This document shows positions 50,405 to 59,114 of a DNA stretch of 64,000 nt, in pieces. Under the pieces are notes generated by a model. That model searched no databases, had not been told where the DNA came from, and saw only the letters and a list, made by a program, of their open reading frames with translations. A program made the translations under genes and the position numbers. Within the stretch, counting starts at the first letter, position 1. Every line of letters starts with the position of its first letter. The stretch is from Neobacillus niacini. GTDB taxonomy: Bacteria > Bacillota > Bacilli > Bacillales > Cytobacillaceae. The stretch is from NCBI RefSeq assembly GCF_030817595.1, contig NZ_JAUSZN010000001.1:3421001-3485000 (forward strand), read 5' to 3'.

Positions 50405-50775
50405 CATCCGCCAGTGAATTTCGCTATCCGCCAGTGAATTTCACTATCCGCCAGTGAATTTCGCTATCCGCCAGTAAATTTCACTATCCGCCAGTAAATT
50501 TCACTATCCGCCAGTAACTTTCGCTATCCGCCAGTAACTTTCGCTATCCGCCAGTAACTTTCGCTATCCGCCAGTAACTTTCGCTATCCGCCAGTGAATT
50601 TCGCTATCCGCCAGTGAATTTTGCTATCCGCCAGTGAATTTTGCTATCCGCCAGTGAATTTTGCTATCCGCCAGTGAATTTTGCTATCCGCCAGTGAATT
50701 TTGCTATCCGCCAGTGAATTTTGCTATCCGCCAGTGAATTTTGCTATCCGCCAGTGAATTTTGCTATCCGCCAGT
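50405..50775 (+). repeat. Array C: nineteen 20-bp TATCCGCCAGTRAATTTYGC units
   Basis: Units begin every 20 bp from 50405 to 50765 without any drift. The first ten nt (TATCCGCCAG) are invariant except for the first base of unit 1. The remainder has block-wise variants: GTGAATTTC at both ends of the first half, GTAAATTTCA (units 4-5), GTAACTTTCG (6-9) and GTGAATTTTG (11-18), a sign of repeated local duplication. The 529-bp gap before recQ contains this array, the upstream region of recQ and a terminator; no gene is seen. Confidence 0.95.
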
Positions 50776-50805
50776 AAAAAGGCCGCTGAGATATACTCGG
50801 CGGCC
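50776..50805 (-). terminator. Terminator after the first acyl-CoA ligase
   Basis: Stem GGCCGC (50781-50786) with GCGGCC (50800-50805), T5 on the minus strand; it merges with the last array C unit. Confidence 0.85.
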
Positions 50806-50815
50806 TATTTAATCA

Positions 50816-52378
50816 TCATCCCTGTGTAAATAGCTCTTCTAACTGCTTCCGGAGCACAAATTTCTGGATTTTGCCACTTGCATTACGCGGCAATGCTTCA
50901 CAGAATACATATTTACGCGGGCGTTTGTAGTTTGCAAGACTCTCACTGTTTTTACAATAGTCTTCTAGATCCTGCTCAGTCAGCTGAGGGTTCTTTTTTA
51001 CGACAAAAGCGGTAACCGTTTCACCCCAGCGGTCATCTGGCTGACCAACAATCGCGACATCCAATACACCCTCATGTGCATGTAAAACATCCTCGACCTC
51101 ACGTGGATAAATGTTTTCCCCGCCGCTAATGATCATGTCATCTACACGGTCATTGACATAGAGGAAGCCCTCATCATCTAGATAACCGATATCGCCTGAA
51201 TGATACCAGCCTTTATACATCGATTTTGCTGTCGCTTCTTCACGATTAAAGTAGCCTGCCATCATGCACGGACCTTTAACAATAATCTCGCCTGTTTCCC
51301 CAACTGGAACCACATCATCAGGATCTGACGGACCATCCTCTCTAGTACGAACGACGCGAATATCATGATTAAACGCAGCTTGCCCAGCTGAACCAGCCTT
51401 TCTAAGCTGATCCTTTTCGGATAAGAAGGTGATAGCAGGACCCATTTCTGTCATCCCATAGGCTTGAACTAACCCAATACCGAACCTGTCATGGAGAGCG
51501 TGCACAAGAGACGGTGCCATTGGAGCAGCACCATATAAACCAAGCTTCAGACTCTCCGTATTATATTGGCTTAAATCCTCTTGCAGCAGCATGTTCCACA
51601 TCGTAGGCGCTGCAAAAAACTTTGTGATTTTCTCTTGCTGAATTAATTGTAAGATCACTTTCGGATTAAATTGGTGAAGGATAACGTTTCGTGCTCCAGC
51701 CTGAATTCTTGGCAAAAAGGCACAGTGAAGCTCAGCGCAATGGAACATGGGAGCGGTAACAAGACCAACATCCTCTGAATCTAGCTTTTGAGCAGCAATA
51801 CATAGCATACTTTGGTCTACCATATTTCGATGATTATGCATAACCCCTTTTGGCCTGCCGGTTGTCCCGCTTGTATAAATAAACGCATAAATGTCATTTT
51901 CATTAACTTCAGCATGTATTTCTTCGCTCGAAGCCACAGCTAGTTTTTCCTGGTAGCTTACTGCATAGGCTGGTGTTTCTTCGTCGATAAACCAAAAAGC
52001 CATCCCATCAAAACGGTTTTCGATAGCAGAAATAACAGACTCCAACGCCTTTTCAAAAAGAACAACCTTAGGACTTGCATCTGATAGAATAAAAGCCACT
52101 TCCTCAGGCATTAAGCGAAAGTTTATTGGATTGAAAATGGCACCTATCTTAGCACAGGCAAAAAATGCAGTTCCTAATTCCTCCGTATTAAACATGAATG
52201 TGGAAACACGATCACCTTTTTTAACTCCTTCATTTAACAATGCATTTGCAAGACGATTTACCTGCTCATTCCACTCTTTGTACGTATAGCGGAAATTTTT
52301 TCTTACATCGTAAATAGCTTCCTTGTTAGGATATCTCCTCACAGTTAATTCAAAAACTTTTCCAATAGTGGTTGTCAT
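50816..52378 (-). CDS. Acyl-CoA ligase (FadD-like), downstream copy
   Basis: Acyl-CoA synthetase of the ANL family, 520 residues; activates a fatty or other carboxylic acid via acyl-AMP. Motifs: YTSGTTGRPKGVMH (P-loop, about 170), YGMTEMGP, YHSGDIGYLDDEGFLYVNDRVDD and the catalytic Lys in PRNASGKIQK near the end. Third gene of a ligase-dehydrogenase-ligase operon, 15 bp after the dehydrogenase gene, with GGAGG. Chain-length preference cannot be read from sequence. Confidence 0.9.
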   Translation of the reverse strand: MTTTIGKVFELTVRRYPNKEAIYDVRKNFRYTYKEWNEQVNRLANALLNEGVKKGDRVSTFMFNTEELGTAFFACAKIGAIFNPINFRLMPEEVAFILSDASPKVVLFEKALESVISAIENRFDGMAFWFIDEETPAYAVSYQEKLAVASSEEIHAEVNENDIYAFIYTSGTTGRPKGVMHNHRNMVDQSMLCIAAQKLDSEDVGLVTAPMFHCAELHCAFLPRIQAGARNVILHQFNPKVILQLIQQEKITKFFAAPTMWNMLLQEDLSQYNTESLKLGLYGAAPMAPSLVHALHDRFGIGLVQAYGMTEMGPAITFLSEKDQLRKAGSAGQAAFNHDIRVVRTREDGPSDPDDVVPVGETGEIIVKGPCMMAGYFNREEATAKSMYKGWYHSGDIGYLDDEGFLYVNDRVDDMIISGGENIYPREVEDVLHAHEGVLDVAIVGQPDDRWGETVTAFVVKKNPQLTEQDLEDYCKNSESLANYKRPRKYVFCEALPRNASGKIQKFVLRKQLEELFTQG

Positions 52379-52393
52379 CGAATCTCCTCCAAT

Positions 52394-53539
52394 TTACAAA
52401 CCTAGATTTTTTGCAATAATTGTTTTCATAATTTCATTTGTTCCTGCGTAAATACTTGAAACTTGAATATCCCGGAATCTTCTAGCAATCTCGTATTCTT
52501 CCATATATCCATAGCCGCCATGAAGCTGCAGACATTCACCTGCAATTTTCTTCGCAGTATCCGTAAGCCTCCACTTCGCCATCGAAACCTTTGTTACCAC
52601 ATTTTGACCATCCATATGTTCAGCTATTAATTGATCTAGAAAGGCTCTTCCCATCTCCACCTCGGTGGCCATTTCAGCAATTTTAAACTGTGTATTTTGA
52701 AATTGGCTGATAGGTTTTCCGAAGGCTTCACGACTTTTCACATAGTCAATCGTCCCTTTAAGCATTACCTCTGCTGCAGTTTGTGCTGCAATTGCCACAA
52801 GCAGCCGTTCCTGCTGGAGTTTATCCATCATATACAAGAAGCCTTTGCCTTCTTCACCAAGCAGGTTCACCTTAGGCACTTTACAATCCTCAAATATTAA
52901 CTCAGCTGTATCCTGACTATGAAGACCCACTTTATTCAGCTTTCTTCCCCTTGAAAAACCGGGAGTATCTCGTTCCACTAGGAGCAGACTCACTCCTTTA
53001 TGCTTTGGTACGGCATTAGGATCAGTTTTACAAGCCACAAGAATTAAGTCGGATTGTATGCCATTTGTGATGAAGGTTTTTTGCCCATTCACTATATAGT
53101 GGTCCCCGTCAAGCTTTGCTGTAGTTTTAATATTTGCGAGGTCAGAACCAGTACCTGGTTCGGTCATGGCAATGGCCGTAATAAGTTCCCCTGTGACACA
53201 GCGGGGAAGCCAGCGCTGTTTCTGCTCCTCTGAACCGAAAGAATTGATATAAGGGACAACAATATCATTATGCAGCCCCACTCCCACTAAACCCGATCCT
53301 ACTCTCTCTAACTCTTCATTAATAACCACAGAAAATCCCCAGTCGACACCACTGCCGCCATATTGTTCATCTAAATCCGGGCAAAGGAAGCCCTGTTCTC
53401 CCATTTTTCTCCATAAGGAGCGAGGAATCATTCGCTCCTCTTCCCATTGCTCATAAAAAGGGACAGCTTCTTTCTCCAAAAACTTTCTTAATGACTTGCG
53501 GAATATTTCATGGTCTTCAGTTAAATAAGGATGTTTCAT
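52394..53539 (-). CDS. Acyl-CoA dehydrogenase
   Basis: FAD-dependent acyl-CoA dehydrogenase of beta-oxidation, 381 residues. N-terminal helical part from LTEDHEIFRKSLRKFLEKE, FAD/substrate signature AIAMTEPGTGSDLANIKTTA, and C-terminal QLHGGYGYMEEYEIARRFRDIQVSSIYAGTNEI with the Glu/Gly region typical of the family. The ATG at 53539 is preferred over the GTG five codons upstream. It lies between two acyl-CoA ligases and transfers electrons to ETF (genes not in the window). Confidence 0.9.
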   Translation of the reverse strand: MKHPYLTEDHEIFRKSLRKFLEKEAVPFYEQWEEERMIPRSLWRKMGEQGFLCPDLDEQYGGSGVDWGFSVVINEELERVGSGLVGVGLHNDIVVPYINSFGSEEQKQRWLPRCVTGELITAIAMTEPGTGSDLANIKTTAKLDGDHYIVNGQKTFITNGIQSDLILVACKTDPNAVPKHKGVSLLLVERDTPGFSRGRKLNKVGLHSQDTAELIFEDCKVPKVNLLGEEGKGFLYMMDKLQQERLLVAIAAQTAAEVMLKGTIDYVKSREAFGKPISQFQNTQFKIAEMATEVEMGRAFLDQLIAEHMDGQNVVTKVSMAKWRLTDTAKKIAGECLQLHGGYGYMEEYEIARRFRDIQVSSIYAGTNEIMKTIIAKNLGL

Positions 53540-53577
53540 ATTGGAACGCCTCACCTTCTATTAGTACCGCTTACCTG

Positions 53578-55101
53578 CTAAGCATTGACTTGATTCAATT
53601 TTTGACGAAGCTGATATTTTAATATTTTCCCAGAAGCGTTTCTTGGCAGCTGTTGTTCCACAAAGATTCTTCTTGGAACCTTGTAGCCAGCTAGCTTCTG
53701 ACGGCAGAAGTTTTTTAGCTCCTCCTCATTTATGACGGTTCCCTCTTTTGGAACAATGATGGCACAAACGGCCTCAACCCATGTATCATCAGGCAGCCCA
53801 ATAATAGCAGCATCAAGTACACTAGGATGCTCAAAAAGAACTCCTTCTACTTCAACAGAATAAACATTTTCACCGCCGGTAATAATCATGTCCTTTTTAC
53901 GATCAACAAGGGTGATATAGGCTTCCTCATCAATCGCTGCTAAGTCCCCGGTATAAAGCCAGCCATTTTTTATGGTGCTCTTCGTTTCTTCTGGCTTTTT
54001 ATAGTACTCTTTCATTACCATCGGGCTTTTAATAATGAATTCACCGACTACACCCGGTTTTACGTCATTTCCTTGTTCGTCGACCACACGCGTCTCTGTT
54101 AAAAAGATAGGTTTTCCTCCCTTGCCTAAATGAAGCTTATGACCCTCTGGATCGAGAAGGATTCCACCAGGTCCGCCTTCAGTTAAGCCACAAAGATTAT
54201 AAAATTGATCGGTTTTAAACAATTGAATACTCTTCTTTACTAACTCAGGTGCCATCGGTGCTGCACCATAACCACATCTTTTGATGGAGGATAAATCGTA
54301 ATCTGCTGCATTGGGAACTTGTAAAATGAAATTAAACATGGCTGGAACACCAAAGAAATGGGTTATTTTATGTTCTTGAATGGTTTGAAGCGTTTTGACT
54401 GGATGGAAATCACGATGAATGATATGCGCCGCCCCTAAGGCAACACCTGCAATAAGGAAAAGATTTAACTGTGCAGAGTGGAAAAGTGGTGCTACATGAA
54501 GGATACGCTCATGTGGACGCAATCCCATATTGATGGTTACAGAAATTCCTACATTAAAAATCCTCTTATGATCAAACAATGCTCCTTTCGGCCGCCCTGT
54601 TGTTCCTGAGGTATATAAGATTTCTAAATCATCTTCTTCAGAAACCTCCACTTCGGGTTCAATTTCATTAGTGGATAAAGCGCTTTCATACGAGAGGTAG
54701 CCAAGTGTTCGTGGTTCGCCGATGGTAATCACCTCCCGAACATCACTATCCTCTTTTGCTGTGGTAATGATTTCTTCAAATTCAAGATCACAAACCACTA
54801 ACTTTGCTTCTGATTGCTGTAGTATGTAGTGAACTTCGGAGGAGGTTAATCGAAAATTAACGGGTACTGCAACTGCACCGATTTTAGCGATAGCAAAAAA
54901 GGTGAAAACATAGTGTTCAGAGTTTTTCATCATCAAGGCAATTTTATCACCCTTATTGATCCCCATTTTTAGTAGACCATGTGCAAGTTTATTTACTTCT
55001 TCATTAAATTTTCGGTAGGTATAACTGCGTCCTTCACATTCGATGGCTAATAATTCTGGGTACTTCCTGGCATTATGAGATAAAAGACTACCGATATTCA
55101 T
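53578..55101 (-). CDS. Acyl-CoA ligase (FadD-like), upstream copy
   Basis: ANL-family acyl-CoA synthetase, 507 residues, a paralogue of the enzyme two genes downstream. Motifs: YTSGTTGRPKGALF, YGAAPMAPELV, LCGLTEGGPGG (in place of YGxTE), YTGDLAAIDEEAYITLVDRKKDMIITGGENV and PRNASGKILKYQL. First gene of the operon. Having two ligases with one dehydrogenase suggests a route for a branched, aromatic or dicarboxylic acid in addition to common fatty acids; this is speculation. Confidence 0.9.
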   Translation of the reverse strand: MNIGSLLSHNARKYPELLAIECEGRSYTYRKFNEEVNKLAHGLLKMGINKGDKIALMMKNSEHYVFTFFAIAKIGAVAVPVNFRLTSSEVHYILQQSEAKLVVCDLEFEEIITTAKEDSDVREVITIGEPRTLGYLSYESALSTNEIEPEVEVSEEDDLEILYTSGTTGRPKGALFDHKRIFNVGISVTINMGLRPHERILHVAPLFHSAQLNLFLIAGVALGAAHIIHRDFHPVKTLQTIQEHKITHFFGVPAMFNFILQVPNAADYDLSSIKRCGYGAAPMAPELVKKSIQLFKTDQFYNLCGLTEGGPGGILLDPEGHKLHLGKGGKPIFLTETRVVDEQGNDVKPGVVGEFIIKSPMVMKEYYKKPEETKSTIKNGWLYTGDLAAIDEEAYITLVDRKKDMIITGGENVYSVEVEGVLFEHPSVLDAAIIGLPDDTWVEAVCAIIVPKEGTVINEEELKNFCRQKLAGYKVPRRIFVEQQLPRNASGKILKYQLRQKLNQVNA

Positions 55102-55204
55102 TCTTGTTTTCCTCCTCTTAATAAAAAAATCACCCCAACTTATTGTAACAAATATGTAGAATATTTAGAATATTTTAACAGGAAATTATTTACTACTTTC
55201 ATTT

Positions 55205-55245
55205 AAAAAGGTCAGCCCCTCTCTTCATTAGAGGACCTGACCTTT
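55205..55245 (-). terminator. Terminator after the MFS gene
   Basis: Stem AAAGGTCAG with CTGACCTTT and an inner CCTCT/AGAGG stem; T-rich on the minus strand. Confidence 0.8.
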
Positions 55246-55248
55246 CGT

Positions 55249-56436
55249 TTATGATACAGTTCTTTCCTTCGGAGTAACTCTTCTTTTCCTGACCTCTGCC
55301 ATAGTTAAAACGATGGCTATAATTAAAAATAGGCTACTTATTCGGAAAAGATTTTCAGTATCAGTGAACAGTGCGATTGCACCGAAAATCATTCCGCTTA
55401 AGCCAATTCCTAAATCAATGGCTGAAAAGAACATCCCATTCGCCACACCTCTACGATTTTCGGGTGTAATGGATAGGGTCCAGGATTGCAAGATAGGCAA
55501 TGCACAGCCAAATCCGATACCAAACAGTCCACCTGCTGCAGCTAGCATAAAATTGGTTTGTGCATAAGACAGGATCCACAGCCCAATAAAGGTAGCGAAG
55601 ATACAGATAAATATCATTGCAATCGGTCCTTTTTCATCAAACCATTTTCCTGTAATGGGTCTAGCCACCGTTGCAACTATGGCATTAAGAATATAGAATA
55701 AAAAGATTTGGTCAATGCCTTTTTCCTCTCCAAAGATGACTATAAAGGTAGAGACTGAACCATAACCAAGACAAATAATGAAGGTAATAAAAGCTGGATA
55801 CCAGCTCGATTTCTCTACTAATGAACCAAGGTAGGAGAATTTAAGGTTCTCTCTTTTTGTCTTTATAACCGCTTCAGGTGTTCGATAGTGTACGAGTGCA
55901 AGCAGCACTACCGAAATAAAACCTAAGATGCTTGAAATAACAATTAGATTTGTAAATGTAGTGACATTGTATAAGAAGATTCCTAGACTAGGAGCAATAA
56001 TATAGGCAATTGTATTTGACAGCCCGAAGTACCCCATGCCTTCACCAAGCCGAGAAAATGGAATGGCGTCCACTGCTGCTGTACCATTCACGGTAGTTGA
56101 CCAACCCCACGCAAGTCCATGCACAAAACGAATAAAAAGAAATACCACGACAATGCTAGAGAGTGGATATAGTATTGTAATAGCGAAAAGAATGACTGCT
56201 CCAATTAATACGAGATGTTTTCTATGTTTGTATTCAAGCATGAATCCAATAAACGGTCTAATGAGCACAGCACCTATTGAAAACAATGCCGTAACCAAGC
56301 CAATTTCCAGCCCGCTTGCACCTATGGATTTTATGTAAGGCGGTAAGGTTGGTATAAGCATTTGGAAGGACATAAATACAAACAGATTCCCAACCATCAA
56401 CATAATAAAAGATTTAGTCCACAAACGTTCTTTCAA
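55249..56436 (-). CDS. Major facilitator superfamily transporter
   Basis: A 12-segment MFS exporter-type permease, 395 residues. The MFS loop 2-3 motif appears as RPFIGFMLEYKHRK and a repeat in the second half as ARPITGKWFDEKGP. Closest in look to B. subtilis YwoG/YfkF-type drug or metabolite efflux proteins. No regulator or substrate gene adjoins it, and the next gene is divergent. Substrate unknown. Confidence 0.85.
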   Translation of the reverse strand: MKERLWTKSFIMLMVGNLFVFMSFQMLIPTLPPYIKSIGASGLEIGLVTALFSIGAVLIRPFIGFMLEYKHRKHLVLIGAVILFAITILYPLSSIVVVFLFIRFVHGLAWGWSTTVNGTAAVDAIPFSRLGEGMGYFGLSNTIAYIIAPSLGIFLYNVTTFTNLIVISSILGFISVVLLALVHYRTPEAVIKTKRENLKFSYLGSLVEKSSWYPAFITFIICLGYGSVSTFIVIFGEEKGIDQIFLFYILNAIVATVARPITGKWFDEKGPIAMIFICIFATFIGLWILSYAQTNFMLAAAGGLFGIGFGCALPILQSWTLSITPENRRGVANGMFFSAIDLGIGLSGMIFGAIALFTDTENLFRISSLFLIIAIVLTMAEVRKRRVTPKERTVS

Positions 56437-56621
56437 AGTAACACCCCTATCGAGAGGAAAAATTTAATTTATTTCGTATCACTAAATAATAGCACAGAAC
56501 AGTAGAAATAAAAATACGAATTTAGTCTCGCTTTCGCTATTTTTCTTTTGTAATCGTTACCTTTTTTAGCGAATTCAGGTATCATAAATATATGTAATAT
56601 GAAGGCAAATGGAGGAAGTAT

Positions 56622-57584
56622 ATGCAAAAGAGAAAAATCGTTATTACCCATCATTTACATCAGAATTTAATAGAACAGATAAAAGAAATAATCCCTGATT
56701 GGACAATCATTGCAGGTAATGATAGAGATATTTGGCAGGAACATTTACATGACGCTGAAATTATTGCAGGCTGGAAAAAAGGAATGGAAGAAGAGTGTCT
56801 TGCTCCCCAGTCAAAGCTTAAGTGGCTCCAAACCTGGAGTGCGGGTGTTGATAGCTTGCCGCTTGAATCCCTTGAATCCAAGAACATCACTGTAACAAGC
56901 GCTAATGGCGTGCATGCTTATCCTATATCTGAAAGTATCTTTGCATTAATGCTAGGTTTAACAAGAAAAATCCATACATATGTGAAAAATCAACAAGAAA
57001 AGAAATGGCACCATTCCGGCATTAAACTAGAAATGCACGAAAAAACGATTGGAATTATTGGTGTTGGAGCCATTGGCAAGGAAACCGCAAAGATTGCTAA
57101 AGCCTTTGGTATGAAGGTACTAGGGGTTCGCCATTCTGGAAAACCACAGGAATATGTCGATGAAATGTACTCCACAGATCAAGTAGATGTGGTGCTCCCA
57201 AACTGTGATTATGTAGTTGTCACACTTCCACTAACCAAAGACACCAAACACTTATTTGATTCTAAAAAATTCGATCTTATGAAACCTTCTGTTTTCTTTA
57301 TCAATATCGGGCGTGGTGAAATTGTAGTTGAAGACCACCTGATTAGAGCATTACAGAACGGGATCATTGCGGGAGCAGGTTTGGATGTATTTGAACAGGA
57401 ACCATTAAGCGGGGATAGTCCATTATGGGAAATGGAAAATGTAATTATTACTCCGCACATTGCGGGTTCAACAGAACATTATAATCAAAGAGTAATTGAA
57501 AATGTCCTACTTCCAAACTTAAAAAACTATATTTCCGGTAACCAACCTTCGGTTAATCATGTAAATTTTTCTAAAGGCTATTAG
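56622..57584 (+). CDS. D-2-hydroxyacid dehydrogenase
   Basis: NAD(P)-dependent D-isomer-specific 2-hydroxyacid dehydrogenase, 320 residues. Rossmann motif GIIGVGAIGKETAKIAKAFGM (about 144), catalytic Arg in INIGRGEIV, Glu in FEQEPL and His in ITPHIAGS. N-terminal half from KIVITHHLH. Similar to the YoaD/GhrA-like group; substrate could be glyoxylate or a hydroxypyruvate-type acid. GGAGG site 7 nt before the ATG. The glycerophosphodiesterase gene starts 15 bp downstream, so they form an operon. Confidence 0.88.
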   Translation: MQKRKIVITHHLHQNLIEQIKEIIPDWTIIAGNDRDIWQEHLHDAEIIAGWKKGMEEECLAPQSKLKWLQTWSAGVDSLPLESLESKNITVTSANGVHAYPISESIFALMLGLTRKIHTYVKNQQEKKWHHSGIKLEMHEKTIGIIGVGAIGKETAKIAKAFGMKVLGVRHSGKPQEYVDEMYSTDQVDVVLPNCDYVVVTLPLTKDTKHLFDSKKFDLMKPSVFFINIGRGEIVVEDHLIRALQNGIIAGAGLDVFEQEPLSGDSPLWEMENVIITPHIAGSTEHYNQRVIENVLLPNLKNYISGNQPSVNHVNFSKGY

Positions 57585-57599
57585 TAGAGGAGCACTATT

Positions 57600-58538
57600 A
57601 TGCAACACGCCACAATAGAGAAATCGAGGAGAAAGAAAACAGTCTTGCTAACTTTAAAAATGATGGTTGCGGCTATTGCCATTTTCCTGTTAGTCACTAA
57701 TTTATTTCCAGTCAAACCAATCAAACAGAAAAGCTTCTTTAATCATACTCGTCCATTAGTCATTGCTCACCAAGGCGGTGAGTTGTTGGCACCTTCCAAT
57801 ACAATGGCTGCCTTTAGAAATGCCGCTGACATGGGAGTCGATGTCCTTGAAACGGATATACATATTACCAAGGATGGTCATTTAGTTACGATTCATGACC
57901 CAAGTGTTGACCGGACAACCAACGGAAAGGGCAATGTAGCAGACCTTACTTTAGCGGAACTTCAATCGCTTGATGCAGGGTACCATTTTAAAGACTTAGA
58001 AGGCAATTATAGTTTCCGTGGTAACGGTGTCTATATCCCAACGGTCGAAGAGATGTTTCAAACATTCAATGACATGAAAATAGAAATAGAAATAAAAGAT
58101 GATAACCCGCCTGAAAGAATGGATGAAATTGCTTCGAAATTATGGGACCTCACCGAAAAATATCAAATGGAAGAAAAAATTATTATTGGTTCATTTGACC
58201 AAAAAATACTCCAAACATTTGAAAAGTATGCAAAAGGTCGTGTCGCCATTTCAGCTGGCAGACAAGAGGTTAAAAGCTTTGTTGTCTTCCATAAATTCTT
58301 CCTGCGAAATCTTTATGTACCAACAGTCGATGCTTTCCAACTCCCTGTCGAGGACAGCGGCTTTGATTTAACAGACCAAAGGTTAATTGATGGGGCACAC
58401 CGTCTTGGATTGGAAATTCACTACTGGACGATTGATGACCCAAAAACCATGGAAAAATTGATTGACGCAGGGGCTGACGGTATTTTGACAAATCGACCAG
58501 ATCTATTGCTCAAATTGCTTGAGGAAAAAGGCTTGTAG
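57600..58538 (+). CDS. Membrane-anchored glycerophosphodiester phosphodiesterase
   Basis: Hydrolyses glycerophosphodiesters to glycerol-3-phosphate and an alcohol. One N-terminal membrane segment (about 15-37) exposes the TIM-barrel domain outside. Catalytic motifs are AHQGG (in place of AHRG), LETDIHITKDGHLVTIHDPSVDRTT and the C-terminal YWTIDDP...DGILTNRPD. The usual catalytic Arg after the first His is Gln here, with Gly-Gly after it; this variant occurs in some Bacillus paralogues but could alter activity. 312 residues, second in the operon. Confidence 0.87.
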   Translation: MQHATIEKSRRKKTVLLTLKMMVAAIAIFLLVTNLFPVKPIKQKSFFNHTRPLVIAHQGGELLAPSNTMAAFRNAADMGVDVLETDIHITKDGHLVTIHDPSVDRTTNGKGNVADLTLAELQSLDAGYHFKDLEGNYSFRGNGVYIPTVEEMFQTFNDMKIEIEIKDDNPPERMDEIASKLWDLTEKYQMEEKIIIGSFDQKILQTFEKYAKGRVAISAGRQEVKSFVVFHKFFLRNLYVPTVDAFQLPVEDSGFDLTDQRLIDGAHRLGLEIHYWTIDDPKTMEKLIDAGADGILTNRPDLLLKLLEEKGL

Positions 58539-58663
58539 ATACTTGGGCTCCACTATTTCTAATAGCAGCCCTTTCTTTTAAACAAGTTCTATAGGAATTT
58601 TGTTTTAATAAAAATATCATGATATAATTCACCAAAAATAGGAATACAAAAGGGGTAATTGGA

Positions 58664-59071
58664 TTGGAGTTCACAAATATAAGTATATTAGCCATCATTC
58701 TAGCGGTTGTAGCCAATATGGTGATCGGAGCACTCTGGTATTCTCCTATTCTTTTTTCTAACATTTGGGTAAAAGCTCTAGGTAAGAAAATGGAGGATAT
58801 TGACCCAAAAGGAGCCTATGTGGGATACGGATTAACCACACTCGGAGGAATTTTCACTGCAGTTGTTCTTTCACTTTTTATTCAGTTATTAGATACAGTG
58901 ACGATTTTAGATGGAGCTTTATTCGGATTTCTGATTGGTTTAATTGCTGCATTTAGAGAATTATCACCTACTTTCTTTGAGAATCGTAACTACACTTTAT
59001 TCTTCATTAGTGCAGGCTATCACGTAGTGGCCTTGACGATTATGGGAATCATTATTGCTGCTTTCGTATAA
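58664..59071 (+). CDS. DUF1761 membrane protein
   Basis: A 135-residue protein with four membrane segments. The DUF1761 motif GALWYSPILFSNIW and the later HVVALTIMGIIIAAF fit the family. TTG start with AGGGG 8 nt upstream. Function unknown. Single gene, ended by a bidirectional terminator that also serves the dynamin-like gene. Confidence 0.83.
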   Translation: MEFTNISILAIILAVVANMVIGALWYSPILFSNIWVKALGKKMEDIDPKGAYVGYGLTTLGGIFTAVVLSLFIQLLDTVTILDGALFGFLIGLIAAFRELSPTFFENRNYTLFFISAGYHVVALTIMGIIIAAFV

Positions 59072-59078
59072 TAGTAAA

Positions 59079-59112
59079 GGGTGCCTCATATAAACGGAGG
59101 CACCCCTTATTT
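59079..59112. terminator. Bidirectional terminator between DUF1761 and GTPase genes
   Basis: Stem GGGTGCCTC (59079-59087) with GAGGCACCC (59097-59105), T-rich on the + side. Confidence 0.83.
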
Positions 59113-59114
59113 TA

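Noticed and set aside
50405..50775. CRISPR array
   Set aside because: The unit is 20 bp with no unique spacer of 30 bp or more, and no cas genes are in the window. It is a tandem repeat.
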